Origin: Crotalaria pallida
Taxonomy: Eukaryota > Streptophyta > Magnoliopsida > Fabales > Fabaceae
DNA length: 64,000 nucleotides
Direction of reading: 5' to 3'
NCBI GenBank assembly: GCA_037953625.1
Contig: CM075654.1
Coordinates: 52,459,001 to 52,523,000 of the forward strand
The position numbers were made by a program, and so were the translations under genes. Of the stretch, positions 48,622 through 58,960 are shown piece by piece (the first letter of the stretch is position 1; the number at the start of each line of letters is the position of its first letter). The notes beneath the pieces are model-generated. The model saw nothing but the letters and a program-made list of their open reading frames with translations, did no database searches and was not told the DNA's origin.

Positions 48622-51600
48622 TTAGCCTATATTAGCTTCATCTAAAATACCAAGTTCTCTCCTAATATGATAAAAGGTGTCCCTTGGTAGAGGTTTTGTA
48701 AAAATGTCGGCTAATTGATTTGTGGTACTAACAAATTCAATTGTGCAATCACCCTTTTGTACATGATCTCTTAAAAAATGATGTCTTATTTCAATGTGTT
48801 TAGTTCTTGAGTGATACACCGGATTCTTAGTCAAATTGATTGCACTCGTGTTATCGCATCTAATCGGAATATTTTCAAGTTTCAAACCAAAATCCGATAA
48901 TTGTTGTTTCATCCATAACAGTTGAGCACAACAACTACCGGCTGCGATATATTCCGCTTCGGCGGTAGAAAGAGCGACACAAGCTTGCTTTTTAGAAAAC
49001 CATGACACCAATGAACTTCCCAAGAAATGGCAAGTACCATTGGTGCTTTTGCGATCAAGCTTGCATCCCGCGAAGTCGGAATCCGAGTAACCAACTAAAC
49101 TAAGATTGGCATCAGCAGGATACCATAAACCAGTGTTAATTGTTCCTTTTAGATACTTAAATATATGTTTAACTGCGGATAGGTGAGATTCTTTAGGATT
49201 AGCTTGAAATCTAGCACACATGCATACACTAAACATAATATCCGGTCTAGATGCAGTGAGATATAGGAGACTACCTATCATACCCCTATACTTACTAACA
49301 TCAACCGGTGTACCTTGTTCATCCTTGTCTAGGTAGCATGATGTGCTCATTGGAGTGTAGGCTTCCTTGCACTTGTCCAATCCGAATTTTTCAAGGAGCT
49401 CTTTGCAATATTTCCCTTGATGCACAAATATCCCCTCCTTGACTTGCTTTATTTGTAAGCCTAGGAAGAACTTGAGTTCTCCCATCATTGACATTTCAAA
49501 TTCCTTTTTCATCAAATTTGAAAACTTTCTACAAAGAGACACGTTAGTAGCACCGAAAATGATATCATCAACATAGATTTGTACTAACAAAATGTCATCC
49601 TTGGTTTTATAAATAAATAATGTATTATCAACCTTCCCTCTTTGAAACTTGTTTTCTAATAGAAAGGAACTCAATCGATCATACCAAGCTCTAGGAGCTT
49701 GTTTCAATCCATAGAGTGCCTTTTTCAATTTATAAACATGGTTTGGAAATTCACTATTTTCAAAACCGGGGGGTTGTTTGACATACACTTCTTCATTTAT
49801 AAACCCATTCAAGAAAGCACTTTTAACATCCATTTGATATAAAGTGAATTTCATGATTGAAGCATAAGCAAGTAAAATTCGGATTGCTTCAAGACGTGCA
49901 ACCGGAGCAAAGGTCTCATCATAATCGATACCTTCCTCTTGGTTGTACCCTTGAGCTACTAGTCTAGCTTTGTTTCTTATAATCAACCCGGATTCATCAA
50001 GTTTGTTTCTATAAATCCATTTAGTACCAATTATGGTATGATCATCGGGTTTAGGGACTAGATCCCAAACTTCATTTCTTTCAAATTGGTTTAATTCTTC
50101 TTGCATAGCAAGAACCCAATGATCATCCTCAATGGCCTTTTTAATTGAATCGGGTTCAATTTGAGAAACAAATGAGACATAGTGGCAAATGTTTTGAATA
50201 GACCTACGAGTAAGTACTCCCTTTGACATATCTCCTATGACTTTGTATATAGGATGAGCCTTGACCGATTTCCAAGTTGGAGGAAGTTCTTCCCTTACTT
50301 CTCCTTCATCAACTTTTGAATTCTCTCTCTCTTTTTCTTCTTTTGAAAAGACAATGCCATCTTCACTAGCATCACATAAAACACTATCTTCTTTTGAAGA
50401 CTCATTAAAAACCACATGAATTGATTCCTCAATAGTTAAAGTTCTTTTATTGAAAATTCTATAAGCTTTACTATGAGAAGAATAGCCTAAAAATATGCCT
50501 TCATCGGATTTGGAATCAAACTTGCCAAGGTGTTCTTTTCCATTATTTAAAACAAAAACTTGGCATCCGAAGACATGAAAATGAGATATATTTGGCTTTC
50601 TTCCCTTGTAAAGTTCATAGGGGGTTTTATCCAAAGAGGGCCTTATCAAAATACGATTTAAAACATAACAAGCCGTATTGACGGCATCGGCCCAAAAATA
50701 TTGAGGTACTTGAGAATCATTTAACATGGTTCTAGCAAGTTCCTCTAGCACCCTATTTTTCCGCTCTACCACTCCGTTTTGTTCCGGAGTTCTTGGTGCG
50801 GAGAATTGGTGCTCAATACCATTTTTAGCACAAAATCTATCAAATTTGTGGTTTTCAAATTCTCCACCATGATCGGTACGAATAATAATTACTTTTTGAT
50901 TTACTTGGTTTTGCAAAAGTTTGACATGAAGTTTAAAAGATTTGTAGGTCTCACTCTTAGTAGTTAAAAATAAAGTCCAAGTAAACCTAGAGAAGTCATC
51001 AACAATCACCAATGCATAATAGTTGCCACCAAAGCTTTTTATTTGTGATGGTCCAAACAAGTCCATATGAAGCATTTCTAATGGCCTTGATGTGGACATA
51101 ACCATTTTTGATCCAAAGGTGTTTTTAGTTTGTTTACATTTCTTGCAAGGGGAACAAACACCTTCAATAGAAAAATTTAGCTTTGGTAAACCAACTACTA
51201 GATCTTTAGATTGAATTTTCTTCAATTGGTTTACATTTATATGAGCGGTCCTACGATGCCATAACCAAGTGTCATTTTCTTTGCTCACTAAACAAGTAGA
51301 GGCCAAAGAAGTGACTTTGTTCAAATCAACTAAGTAAGTATTATTTGACCTTCTACCAACAAATTTGATTGATTCATCTTTGTCACTTTTAATGAGGCAA
51401 TGGGTAGAGGTAAAAACTACATGATTACCAACATCACATAATTGGCTTATGCTCAAGAGATTATGTTCTAATCCTTGAACATAGAGCACATTATCAATAA
51501 TCAAGTTTGAAGAGTTTCCGATTTTACCAATACCAAAGATTTTGCCTTTGTTGTTGTCCCCATAAGTGACATAACCCTTTTCCTTTGGAGTAAGCTCAAT

Positions 51601-51681
51601 GAAGTGCCGCTTATCTCCCGTCATGTGCTTCGAACATCCACTATCAAGATACCACAATTGTTTTCCCGTTCGAAGGCACAC
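48622..51681 (-). CDS. copia Pol polyprotein (protease, integrase, RT, RNase H)
   Basis: About 1019 residues, open throughout. Motifs in order: protease WYLDSGCSKHMTGD near residue 9; integrase zinc finger WHRRTAHIN...CSPCKKCKQ; integrase core with MDLFGPS, VDDFSRF, IRTDHGGEF and the final catalytic Glu in TPEQNGVVERKNR; RT with DYDETFAPVARLE, MDVKSAFLNG and the catalytic IYVDDIIFG; RNase H with GYSDSDFAG, STAEAEYIA and ADIFTKPL. All key residues that I can check are present. The frame opens after a TAG (51682-51684). The first codon available is GTG and the first ATG is at the MTGD of the protease. Pol is in a different frame from gag, so expression needs frameshifting or another device. Confidence 0.92.
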   Translation of the reverse strand: MCLRTGKQLWYLDSGCSKHMTGDKRHFIELTPKEKGYVTYGDNNKGKIFGIGKIGNSSNLIIDNVLYVQGLEHNLLSISQLCDVGNHVVFTSTHCLIKSDKDESIKFVGRRSNNTYLVDLNKVTSLASTCLVSKENDTWLWHRRTAHINVNQLKKIQSKDLVVGLPKLNFSIEGVCSPCKKCKQTKNTFGSKMVMSTSRPLEMLHMDLFGPSQIKSFGGNYYALVIVDDFSRFTWTLFLTTKSETYKSFKLHVKLLQNQVNQKVIIIRTDHGGEFENHKFDRFCAKNGIEHQFSAPRTPEQNGVVERKNRVLEELARTMLNDSQVPQYFWADAVNTACYVLNRILIRPSLDKTPYELYKGRKPNISHFHVFGCQVFVLNNGKEHLGKFDSKSDEGIFLGYSSHSKAYRIFNKRTLTIEESIHVVFNESSKEDSVLCDASEDGIVFSKEEKERENSKVDEGEVREELPPTWKSVKAHPIYKVIGDMSKGVLTRRSIQNICHYVSFVSQIEPDSIKKAIEDDHWVLAMQEELNQFERNEVWDLVPKPDDHTIIGTKWIYRNKLDESGLIIRNKARLVAQGYNQEEGIDYDETFAPVARLEAIRILLAYASIMKFTLYQMDVKSAFLNGFINEEVYVKQPPGFENSEFPNHVYKLKKALYGLKQAPRAWYDRLSSFLLENKFQRGKVDNTLFIYKTKDDILLVQIYVDDIIFGATNVSLCRKFSNLMKKEFEMSMMGELKFFLGLQIKQVKEGIFVHQGKYCKELLEKFGLDKCKEAYTPMSTSCYLDKDEQGTPVDVSKYRGMIGSLLYLTASRPDIMFSVCMCARFQANPKESHLSAVKHIFKYLKGTINTGLWYPADANLSLVGYSDSDFAGCKLDRKSTNGTCHFLGSSLVSWFSKKQACVALSTAEAEYIAAGSCCAQLLWMKQQLSDFGLKLENIPIRCDNTSAINLTKNPVYHSRTKHIEIRHHFLRDHVQKGDCTIEFVSTTNQLADIFTKPLPRDTFYHIRRELGILDEANIG

Positions 51682-51694
51682 CTACAATATGAAA

Positions 51695-53473
51695 TCACTT
51701 GTTCACTTTGGGTACCCAAACAATGTTGGGTCCCTTAGGGTTAGTGTTGGGACTTTCTCCCTTCTTAATCCACATATAAGTGCCCTTTTTCATTTCAAAC
51801 TTCTTAATGTGGCACTCAATGTTGATATGTCCAACTTTTCCACAATAAGTACAAGTTGGTCTCTTTGATGAATTTTTCTTAGAAAATGTTCCAACCACCT
51901 TGTACTTTTTGTCCTTTTTATGAACATATCCTAAACCGGTTTTGTTGTGATTATGTCTTTGAGAGTTCAACAACCGGTTGAGGTTTCTATCACTATGTGA
52001 GATTGTGAGTTTGTTTTTCAACTCTTTCACTTCTTTTTCAAGATCATCACATCTCTCACATGAAGTGATAATTTCCTCATGATTTGCACAATCATTTTGA
52101 TGACTAGAATTAATAAGTTCCAAGGATTCATTTTGAAGTTTCAACTCATTTATAGATTTTTGCAATTCATCAATTTCATGTTGAAACTCCAAAATTTTCT
52201 TTCCTTTTTCCTTATTAATTTTAGCAAGCCTTTTAAATTGAATTAACATTTCATTGTAGGCTTCTTGCAAATCATCATATGAAATGGAGTTTGAAGAGGA
52301 ACAAGAAGAACTAGAGGTTACCTCATCATCACTTTCACTCATGCCATGATTAGCTCTTGATGAGGACTCATGATTGTTCTTGGCCATGAGACAAAGGTTT
52401 GCATTTTCATCACCGGAGCTACTTGAAGATGATTCATTGCTCTTCTCCGGTGCATCCCAAACAATGTATGCACGCTTCCCTTTGGTCTCTTGGGTCTTCT
52501 TGTCATTCTTCTTCAAGAATGTGGCACATTCCATTCTTATGTGACCAACCCCTCCACATTCATGACACTTAACTCCATCATTGGTACTCTTTTCTCTTTG
52601 TTTGGAGTCTTTGGTTCTCTTGAAATTGGATGAAGATCCACCTTTCTTCCCTTTGAAAAATTTGTTGAATCTTTTCACAAACATCCCAAATTCTTCTTGA
52701 TTTGGTTCACCATCGGAATCTCCACTTGTAGAGCATTCTTCAACTTCTTTTGTAGCTTTGGTTGAAGCTTTGAGTGCTATGCTCTTTTTCTTTTTGTCCG
52801 ATTCCTCATGCATCCCAAGTCTTGTAAGCTCCATCTCATGCTCTTGGAGTTTGCCAAACAAAGTGGCTAAGTCCATGCTATTTATGTCTCTTGATTCCTT
52901 GATGGCGGTTACCTTGGGTTGCCAACTCCTATCAAGACATCTTAGAATTTTGTTAGTAGTTTCACCATTGCGAAATACTTTTCCCAAGGAAATCAAATGA
53001 TTAACAATGTGAGAGAATCGCTTTTGCAAGTCACTAATGGATTCATTTGGCAACATGTGGAACAATTCATATTCGTGAGTTAGAGAATTCAATCTTGCAT
53101 CTCTAACCTCACTTGTTCCCTCATGTGTGACTTGCAAAGTATCCCACATTTCTTTTGCCGATTTACATTGGGAAACTCTATAAAATTCATCATGGGATAG
53201 AGCCGAAAAGATGATGTTTTTAGCTTTTAAATCAAATGAGACTTTTCTCTTTTCATCATCATTCCAACTACTCCTTGGAATTTCAACAATTTCATCATTT
53301 ATTTTCTTTTTGGGAATGAAAGGACCATTTTCAATTGCATCCCAAATATCCATATCAATTGCTTCAATAAAAACTTTCATGCGAGTTTTCCAATAAACAT
53401 ATCCTTCACCATTAAATAGTGGAGGACGGTTTATTGAAGCTCCTTCTCCACCAAAGTTATTGCTAGAGCCCAT
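51695..53473 (-). CDS. copia Gag with two CCHC zinc knuckles, about 592 residues
   Basis: I start it at the ATG at 53473 (MGSSNNFGGEGASI) because the upstream part of the open frame would translate the LTR end and primer site. The N-terminal FNGEGYVYWKTRMKVF is the typical copia gag opening (F.G..Y..W...M). LFGKLQEHEMEL and a UBN2-type central region follow. The first zinc knuckle is CHECGGVGHIRMEC. A Ser-rich acidic stretch and a long coiled coil (LAKINKEKGKKILEFQ...) come next. The second knuckle is CTYCGKVGHINIEC near the end. It stops at a TGA (51695-51697) after NIVWVPKVNK. Packages RNA and forms the particle. Intact. Confidence 0.9.
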   Translation of the reverse strand: MGSSNNFGGEGASINRPPLFNGEGYVYWKTRMKVFIEAIDMDIWDAIENGPFIPKKKINDEIVEIPRSSWNDDEKRKVSFDLKAKNIIFSALSHDEFYRVSQCKSAKEMWDTLQVTHEGTSEVRDARLNSLTHEYELFHMLPNESISDLQKRFSHIVNHLISLGKVFRNGETTNKILRCLDRSWQPKVTAIKESRDINSMDLATLFGKLQEHEMELTRLGMHEESDKKKKSIALKASTKATKEVEECSTSGDSDGEPNQEEFGMFVKRFNKFFKGKKGGSSSNFKRTKDSKQREKSTNDGVKCHECGGVGHIRMECATFLKKNDKKTQETKGKRAYIVWDAPEKSNESSSSSSGDENANLCLMAKNNHESSSRANHGMSESDDEVTSSSSCSSSNSISYDDLQEAYNEMLIQFKRLAKINKEKGKKILEFQHEIDELQKSINELKLQNESLELINSSHQNDCANHEEIITSCERCDDLEKEVKELKNKLTISHSDRNLNRLLNSQRHNHNKTGLGYVHKKDKKYKVVGTFSKKNSSKRPTCTYCGKVGHINIECHIKKFEMKKGTYMWIKKGESPNTNPKGPNIVWVPKVNK

Positions 53474-53525
53474 TAAGTTTCCAAAAGGATCTTTTTCGAA
53501 AAAGTTGTTACACTCGATCTTTCGA

Positions 53526-53541
53526 CCGAGCTCTGATACCA
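53526..53541 (-). promoter_or_regulatory. primer-binding site, tRNA-Met type
   Basis: TGGTATCAGAGCTCGG two bases after the 5' LTR on the minus strand. Confidence 0.9.
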
Positions 53542-53543
53542 CT

Positions 53544-55120
53544 TGTTGGAAACCAACAAGCGGGCTAAGCAAATACTAGAGGGGGGGTGAATAGTATTTT
53601 GAAGCACTAATACCAAATATTTCGATTGATAATTGAAGAATGGAGCTTAGACTGAATTTTCTGGAATCAGAAGCAAAAGACTCGAGTCTTTTGTGAAACA
53701 CTCGAGTTTTTCAGTGATGAACAACTCGAGTCTTTTCTGAAATACTCGAGTTTTTCCTATCAGATATGGGAAAAACCAGAAACGAAAATTCAGCAATTTA
53801 ACTCAAATCAATTCAATAATAAACAGGAACTTATCCAACAGAATAGCAAGCAATCTAAATAACTTTTAAACACAAAGATTCCTTGAACTTGCTACCTAAT
53901 TGTATAAATCCTAATTGATTGAAATGACTTAAGTCTATTGAGCTAGAAAGTAGATTAAAAGCAATAAACCAACACTCAAGCAATTTTATCCTGGTTCACT
54001 CCAACAATGAGCTACATCCAGTCCTCCTAATCACTTAGGAGTTTCTACTAATAATCAAATTGTTAGAAATTACAAAGGATTGCTTGAGAATGGCCTCACT
54101 CAACCTAACCCTTTCAAGAGTGTACCAAACTCTTGATTTCTACCCCAATTTGATTCCGGTGATTGAAGAACTCTTCACAAAGCTTCCTTGAACTCCCTTC
54201 AAGAAACTCCACCGGGCTAGGAACCTCCTAGTCTTGTGCTTGAGAACCTCTCAAGACTTCCAACACCCTAAGCCACTTAGGGTTTGCTTGGGAACAATCC
54301 AAGACTTTGAATAATCAAGCTTTTTGTATGTGTATTACTAATCTCACAATGGATTAGCACAAATAAGCACAACTCAATGTAAGAATTGAGGCCTAAAACT
54401 CAACTTGGAATAAAATGACAATATGATTGAGAAGTTGAGCTTTTTGGGAATTAACACTTGAGAAAAGGAAATTATGAAAGCTTGTGATCAATAATGTGTT
54501 GTTGTCTTGTTTGTTCTTGCACAAATTCAAAGAGAAATTTTACAATAAGGTTCTGAATTGCTCTCTTGGGTTGGATGATACTCAAATGCCCTCAATTGGG
54601 TTTTTGAGTTTCTCCAACGTTCATTTTTGCTGACTGGACAAAAATACTCGAGTCTTTTGGTAAAAACTCGAGTCTTTTTGGTCGGTCACGAGTGAATTGG
54701 TGCACGAACAAGACTAACGGTCATAATTGCTGACCTGGCACAAATACTCGAGTTTTTCTACAAATACTCGAGTGTATACTCGAGTCTTTTTCAAAATACT
54801 CGAGTATTTTGATCAGATATGGGAAAAATTATTTTTCAATTTTATTTTTCTTCTCAAGTATTAATTTTTGGTCAATCTCAACTTAATAAACATATAAAAA
54901 TTTATTCCTAGAAGAGACTAACTATTTCTACCCACTCTCAACCACTCTCAACATAAATTAGAAATTTACAATTAATATTTGATTGAGAATGATTGGGCAC
55001 TTGTCTTCTTTTCTTGACTTCTTGTTGATGTTGATGTTGCATTATCTTCAAGGCATGATTTGTTAATTATTTTGTCATCATCAAAACATAATCCACATAA
55101 TTAGGAGCATTGAATTCACA
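53544..55120 (-). repeat. 5' LTR of the SIRE copia
   Basis: Almost identical to 44310-45889, including the ten ACTCGAGT palindromes (about 53682-53755 and 54646-54801). Confidence 0.92.
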
Positions 55121-55423
55121 TCTTTTACCTTTCCCAACACATTTAAATTTTGCCTTTACGTTTCCAGCACCTTTAAATTCTTGCACTTTATCGCTTTCCC
55201 TTTACGTTTCCGTCGATTTATCTTCCTGTCATTTACGTTTCGCAAGTCCAATTACGTTTTCGCCATGATAAAGACAAAAATCTCCAAAAACAGCCCAATC
55301 CCAACGCAAGATTACCATTTAATCAATCGAATCCCGCAGTTGCTTAATACCTTCGACCCTACTTTCGACTCGTGTTCGCCCGAATTAGCGAACTGGCACG
55401 CCCCGCATCGAATCCGTCAAACA

Positions 55424-55717
55424 ACAAGAACATTTTTTAGCCTGCTTTACAAAATTATTCTTGCTCCTCCAAAATTTTAACCCACTTTAGTTTGCCTCTT
55501 TAGATTTAAAACTAGGGTCGTTTTACTGTACTCATCCAAAGTGGATGAGTACACATACAGATTGTACTGACTTATTATACCCGGTAGTTTCTTCTTCTTC
55601 TTCTTCTTTTTTCCACTGCACCCCGCCACACAAATTGTGACACGCGTACACCTGCACCCACTAGCCACTACGTACTGCGCATGCACACTGCCACCAGCGT
55701 AAAAATATGGAAATGTT
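55424..55717. other. flank of the gypsy element, nothing recognised
   Basis: A (TTC)n tract lies at 55591-55608. No gene seen. Confidence 0.4.
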
Positions 55718-55719
55718 TA

Positions 55720-55920
55720 CTCCCTCCGTACTTTATTATACTTTCGGTCTCATTTTTAAGCAAAAATAATCAACTTCATACCTATTAAAAATTTAGTTGA
55801 ATGTATTTAATTTAATCAAATTTATAAAAAAATAGATTAATTTAATATATTTACATTAAGAATAAAACAAAAATTAAATGACTCATCCACATTATGAGTA
55901 TGTTTTTAAACCAAAGGAAG
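55720..55920. mobile_element. Stowaway-like MITE, TA flanks
   Basis: TA|CTCCCTCCGTAC ... CCAAAGGAAG|TA. Two diverged pieces of a related end (CTTATATTTTAAACCGGAGGAG) follow at 55930-56040. Confidence 0.6.
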
Positions 55921-56328
55921 TATGTTTTTTTCTTATATTTTAAACCGGAGGAGAGACTACAAACTATGGTTAGTTTTGCTTATATTTTAAAGCAAAGGAA
56001 ATATGTTTTTTTTGTTATATTTTAATTCGGAGGAGGGACTTCAAACTAAAAAAAAATATATCTTTTATTTTTTTCATCACTGTTACATTTTTATTTATTC
56101 CTGTCGCTGTTACTTTTTATTTTTTAACCTTTTTTGTTCTTTTTTTTATTTAAAAATATTTACACAAACAGTGGCATGGAATAATCTCTAACAAATATGA
56201 TTATATTTTTCGGTCTTACATAATTTTCAGTATTATACAACACTTTAGTTTTATTTTAAAATAATTAAATATTTTTACACAATGGACTAATGTCTTACAA
56301 ATAGAATTAAATTTTTCGGTGTTACATA

Positions 56329-56565
56329 GTCCCTCCATCCCACAAGGAGGGTAAAAATGGCTAAATTTTTGGTCCCAAACTAAACTTAAAAAAATTTATG
56401 TAAAGTTTACAAATTGTAAACTTTAAATTGTGATTCGTTGATCTATGCAAAATACGTTAAATTACCTTTTGATAATTGGTTGATGTGTTAAACAAACCAT
56501 TAAATGCATGTCTTCTTAATTTTGACTTTTGAATTTTTTTAACCATCCTTGTAACACGGATGTAG
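56329..56565. mobile_element. Stowaway-like MITE, TA flanks, copy of 3724-3958
   Basis: TA|GTCCCTCC ... GGATGTAG|TA. Internal words (ATAATTGGTTGATGTGTTAA, CATTAAATGCATG) are the reverse complement of those in 3724-3958. Confidence 0.7.
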
Positions 56566-56740
56566 TATTATAAATAATTATATATGACACTTTATTTTTA
56601 TTTTCATTTATTTTTAATTTTATTTTCATAAAATGAAATAAACACAATCACTAATGCCATCCAAAAAAACTTCAGAAAAAATAATAACCATGGATCGTTT
56701 TTGTAAGCAGATGTAGAGGCCCACATTCGGAAAAAATAGG

Positions 56741-57742
56741 GTTTTAGTTTATTAACCCCCCAATTTAATCACTTGACCCCTTTTTTTGCCAACACCCAAA
56801 ATTACCCTTTTTTTCTAGGTTTATAACACACTCGCTGGGGCCTAAGCAAGAATTCAAAAAATGAAAAAAAAAATATAGCTCGTCGAGGGGTTTGCGAGTG
56901 TGTAAATTTACGTAGCTCGCTGACCCCCAACGAGCTTTATTTTTTTATTTTTTATTTTTTAGACTTCTTGCTGAGGCCAAAGCGAGGGTGTAAATTTGTG
57001 TAGCTCCCTGGCATCTCAACGAGCAATATTTATTTTTTCTTTTTTGGCCTTCTTGCTGAGGCCCAAGCGAGGTTTACCACAGGCTGGGAGAAAGATTACA
57101 TATTACATAGAATTGCTAATAATAATAAAACACCACCACCTAGAAACATGGCCAGTACACCAAATGAATTCTGCTAGAAAAAAGCAAAAACAACAGCAGA
57201 TTGGAACGTAAGAGCTAGAAGCACAGATACAAAAATAGAAGCACAACAGCAGATGGGTATATAATAGCAGAACAACGCCAACAAAAGGGAACGAAGAAGC
57301 AGAACAGCACCAACAAATGGGTACGTAAAAGCGGAACAACACCAGCTAGTGGGAACATAAGTGCAAGAAACATAACTGAGTGCTTTATTGATGATAACTG
57401 CAACGCTATATACTTGGGAGGATTTGAGACCACAACAGTTGCTGCAACTTGGTGTGAAATTGTTCAGCTCGCTGGCCCCAGCGAACAGTATTTTTTTTGT
57501 TTTTCGAATGCTCGCTGGCCCCCAGCATGAATGTAAATATGTGTACTCGCTGGACCTTCAGCGAGCTCTTTTTTTTTTTTGCTTTCTTCTAACTCTGGCT
57601 TACACCCCAGCGAGAGTGTGAATATTATGCACCTCGCTGGCCCCCAGCAAGCCAGCCATAACCCCAGAAAAATAAAAGGGCAATTTTGGTTTTTGGCAAA
57701 AAAGGGATCAAGTGATTAAGTGGGGGGTTAATAAACTAAAAC
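56741..57742. mobile_element. 1.0-kb foldback element with internal hairpin repeats
   Basis: Terminal inverted repeats of about 70 bp (GTTTTAGTTTATTAACCCCC and on through TTTTTTGCCAA) at 56741-56812 and 57673-57742. Inside, units of about 86 bp hold GCTCGCTG....CAGCGAGC-type hairpins and GTGTAAATTT, each followed by a T-rich tract. On the left, GCGAG marks them at about 56894, 56982 and 57067; more lie in the right part (57467-57655). The centre (57180-57365) is a different imperfect minisatellite of about 32-36 bp (AGAACAACACCAACAAATGG type). No coding capacity. The ends do not match a family I can name. Confidence 0.75.
57180..57365 (+). repeat. imperfect minisatellite, units about 32-36 bp
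   Basis: Five to six units of the type AGCAGAACAACACCAACAAATGGGTACGTAA with substitutions and small gaps, inside the foldback. Confidence 0.6.
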
Positions 57743-58187
57743 AAAAAAAAAAAATTAACACTGCAAGCGGAAGAGGCCCAGATTAGAAAAAAAATCATAG
57801 GAGGAGGAAAGAGTCTATGGTGCGCCTGCTCTATTAGGGTAGACATTACATCAGGTAACAAGTCATTCATCATAGCCACCCATTAACAACTAAAGTTCTC
57901 AGCCATTGATTCAACAGTTAGTATAGAAACTCATCACCTTTTGATGAGTAACACATACAGACCCTTGAAACTATTATTCTCTCTTGCATTATATTACATG
58001 AATGAGAAACTTGTCAATATAATACCATACTATGAAACAAGCCACATGAATATCACTTTATTATATATCTAACATCCCTTTGTGAGGTATAACTATATCC
58101 CATTTATTTATTTATTGTAGGACTTATCATTGTTTCAAACAGAAAATAACCCCAAGAAACAGAGATTGTAAAGGCCCGGTTTTATTT
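57743..58187. other. no gene seen
   Basis: AT-rich; a GAGGCCCAGATT word near 57772 resembles GAGGCCCACATT at 56716, on the other side of the foldback. Confidence 0.35.
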
Positions 58188-58457
58188 CTTTTGGTTTAAA
58201 ATATAAGCAAAATTAACTAACTTTAATAAATTTTGTTTCATTCCCAATGTCACTTCCCTAAAACATCTCTAGAAGTATTTTAGGAAAGTAGTATGGGGAA
58301 TGAAACTAAAATTAATTAAGATTACAATTTTCTAGAGATGTTTTAGGAAAGTGGCATTGGGAATGAAACAAAATTTAATAAAGTTAGTTAATTTTGCTTA
58401 TATTTTAACCAAAAGAAGTATGTTTTTTGTTGCTTATAATTCGAGCCGGAGGGAGTA
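58188..58457. mobile_element. MITE with ~85-bp near-perfect inverted arms
   Basis: The left arm 58188-58272 (TTGGTTTAAAATATAAGC...ACATCTCTAG) and the reverse complement of the right arm 58333-58416 are almost the same. A GAGCCGGAGGGAG|TA tail follows to 58457. The left counterpart of the tail is missing. Confidence 0.75.
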
Positions 58458-58730
58458 TCAAATCCGGTCCTATTTATAAGACCCTTTTGGGGTTTTTCAC
58501 TCCCACCAAGGAGAGTGGATAAATTTGTTAGTGGCATTGGAAATGTGAAAATTTGATATACTTTTTCAAAACTACCCCTATAATTATTATTGGAACTCTA
58601 AAAAGTATTGACTTTATGGGGGTGTTAGTAGAAAGAAGTAATTAAATGTTATTGAAAATTGAAAAGAGATCTTATAAATAGGACCAAAATAAAAACTCCA
58701 AAAAGGTCTTATAAATAGGACCAGAGGGAG
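58458..58730. mobile_element. MITE with GGTCCTATTTATAAGACC ends
   Basis: CCGGTCCTATTTATAAGACC at the left and, reverse-complemented, CTCCCTCTGGTCCTATTTAT at the right, then TA. It lies directly against the previous MITE. The element at 5672-5931 is a worn relative. Confidence 0.7.
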
Positions 58731-58874
58731 TATCAATCTTTCCTCTATGTTATTTTGATTTTATAATAGCAAAAAAACATATTTATTATTTTATATACAT
58801 GTGTTTCGTCCAAATATATTAAAAAACAAAATAAATAGCAATTGATATATACATAAAACAGTATTGAATACTTG

Positions 58875-58960
58875 TGTCAGCTTTTTCCGACTCTAACCAG
58901 TCGGATTTTTTTCGACTCCAACCAATTGGAATTTTTTCGACTTCAACTAGTCAGAAATAT
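58875..58960 (+). repeat. three tandem ~27-bp units with CGACT..AACCAGTCGGA
   Basis: TTTTTCCGACTCTAACCAGT and two variants follow each other. The core (GACTC...CCAGTCGGA) also occurs in both arms of the foldback at 6071-6687. Confidence 0.65.

Larger units (their letters stand above)
44310..55120 (-). mobile_element. SIRE/Maximus-type Ty1/copia, nearly intact, 10.8 kb
   Basis: Minus-strand element with exact TSD TCTTT (44305-44309 and 55121-55125). 5' LTR 53544-55120 (1577 bp), tRNA-Met primer site 53526-53541, gag, pol, third ORF, polypurine tract and 3' LTR 44310-45889 (1580 bp). The LTRs differ by about five substitutions and a G-run length, so the insertion is young. The large third ORF after pol is the hallmark of the SIRE/Maximus lineage. 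Gag and pol are both open but in different frames. Confidence 0.92.
34814..55423 (+). mobile_element. non-autonomous Ty3/gypsy element: broken gag plus antisense PMD gene, no pol
   Basis: The two LTRs (34814-37040 and 42953-55423) are near-identical outside nested insertions. Each has a net length of about 1.66-1.69 kb. Both start TGTTGACTTGAAG. Between them lie a primer-site-like TTGGCACGCCCAGTGGGAC, a plus-strand gag relic (37079-40140), a minus-strand PMD gene relic (40136-42638) and a polypurine tract (TGGGGGGCCTC) before the 3' LTR. Protease, RT and integrase are absent, so it must have moved with help from another element. Flanks ACACT and ACAAG match in only three of five positions. 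Nested in it are a hAT MITE, a TRIM and a SIRE copia. Confidence 0.8.
42953..55423 (+). repeat. 3' LTR of the gag-PMD gypsy element, split by the SIRE copia
   Basis: 42953-44309 and 55126-55423 match the 5' LTR. The SIRE element and one copy of its TCTTT duplication lie between. It ends CCGTCAAACA. Confidence 0.85.

Noticed and set aside
34809..55428. Perfect target duplication of the gag-PMD gypsy element
   Set aside because: ACACT and ACAAG agree in only three of five positions, so I did not claim an exact duplication.
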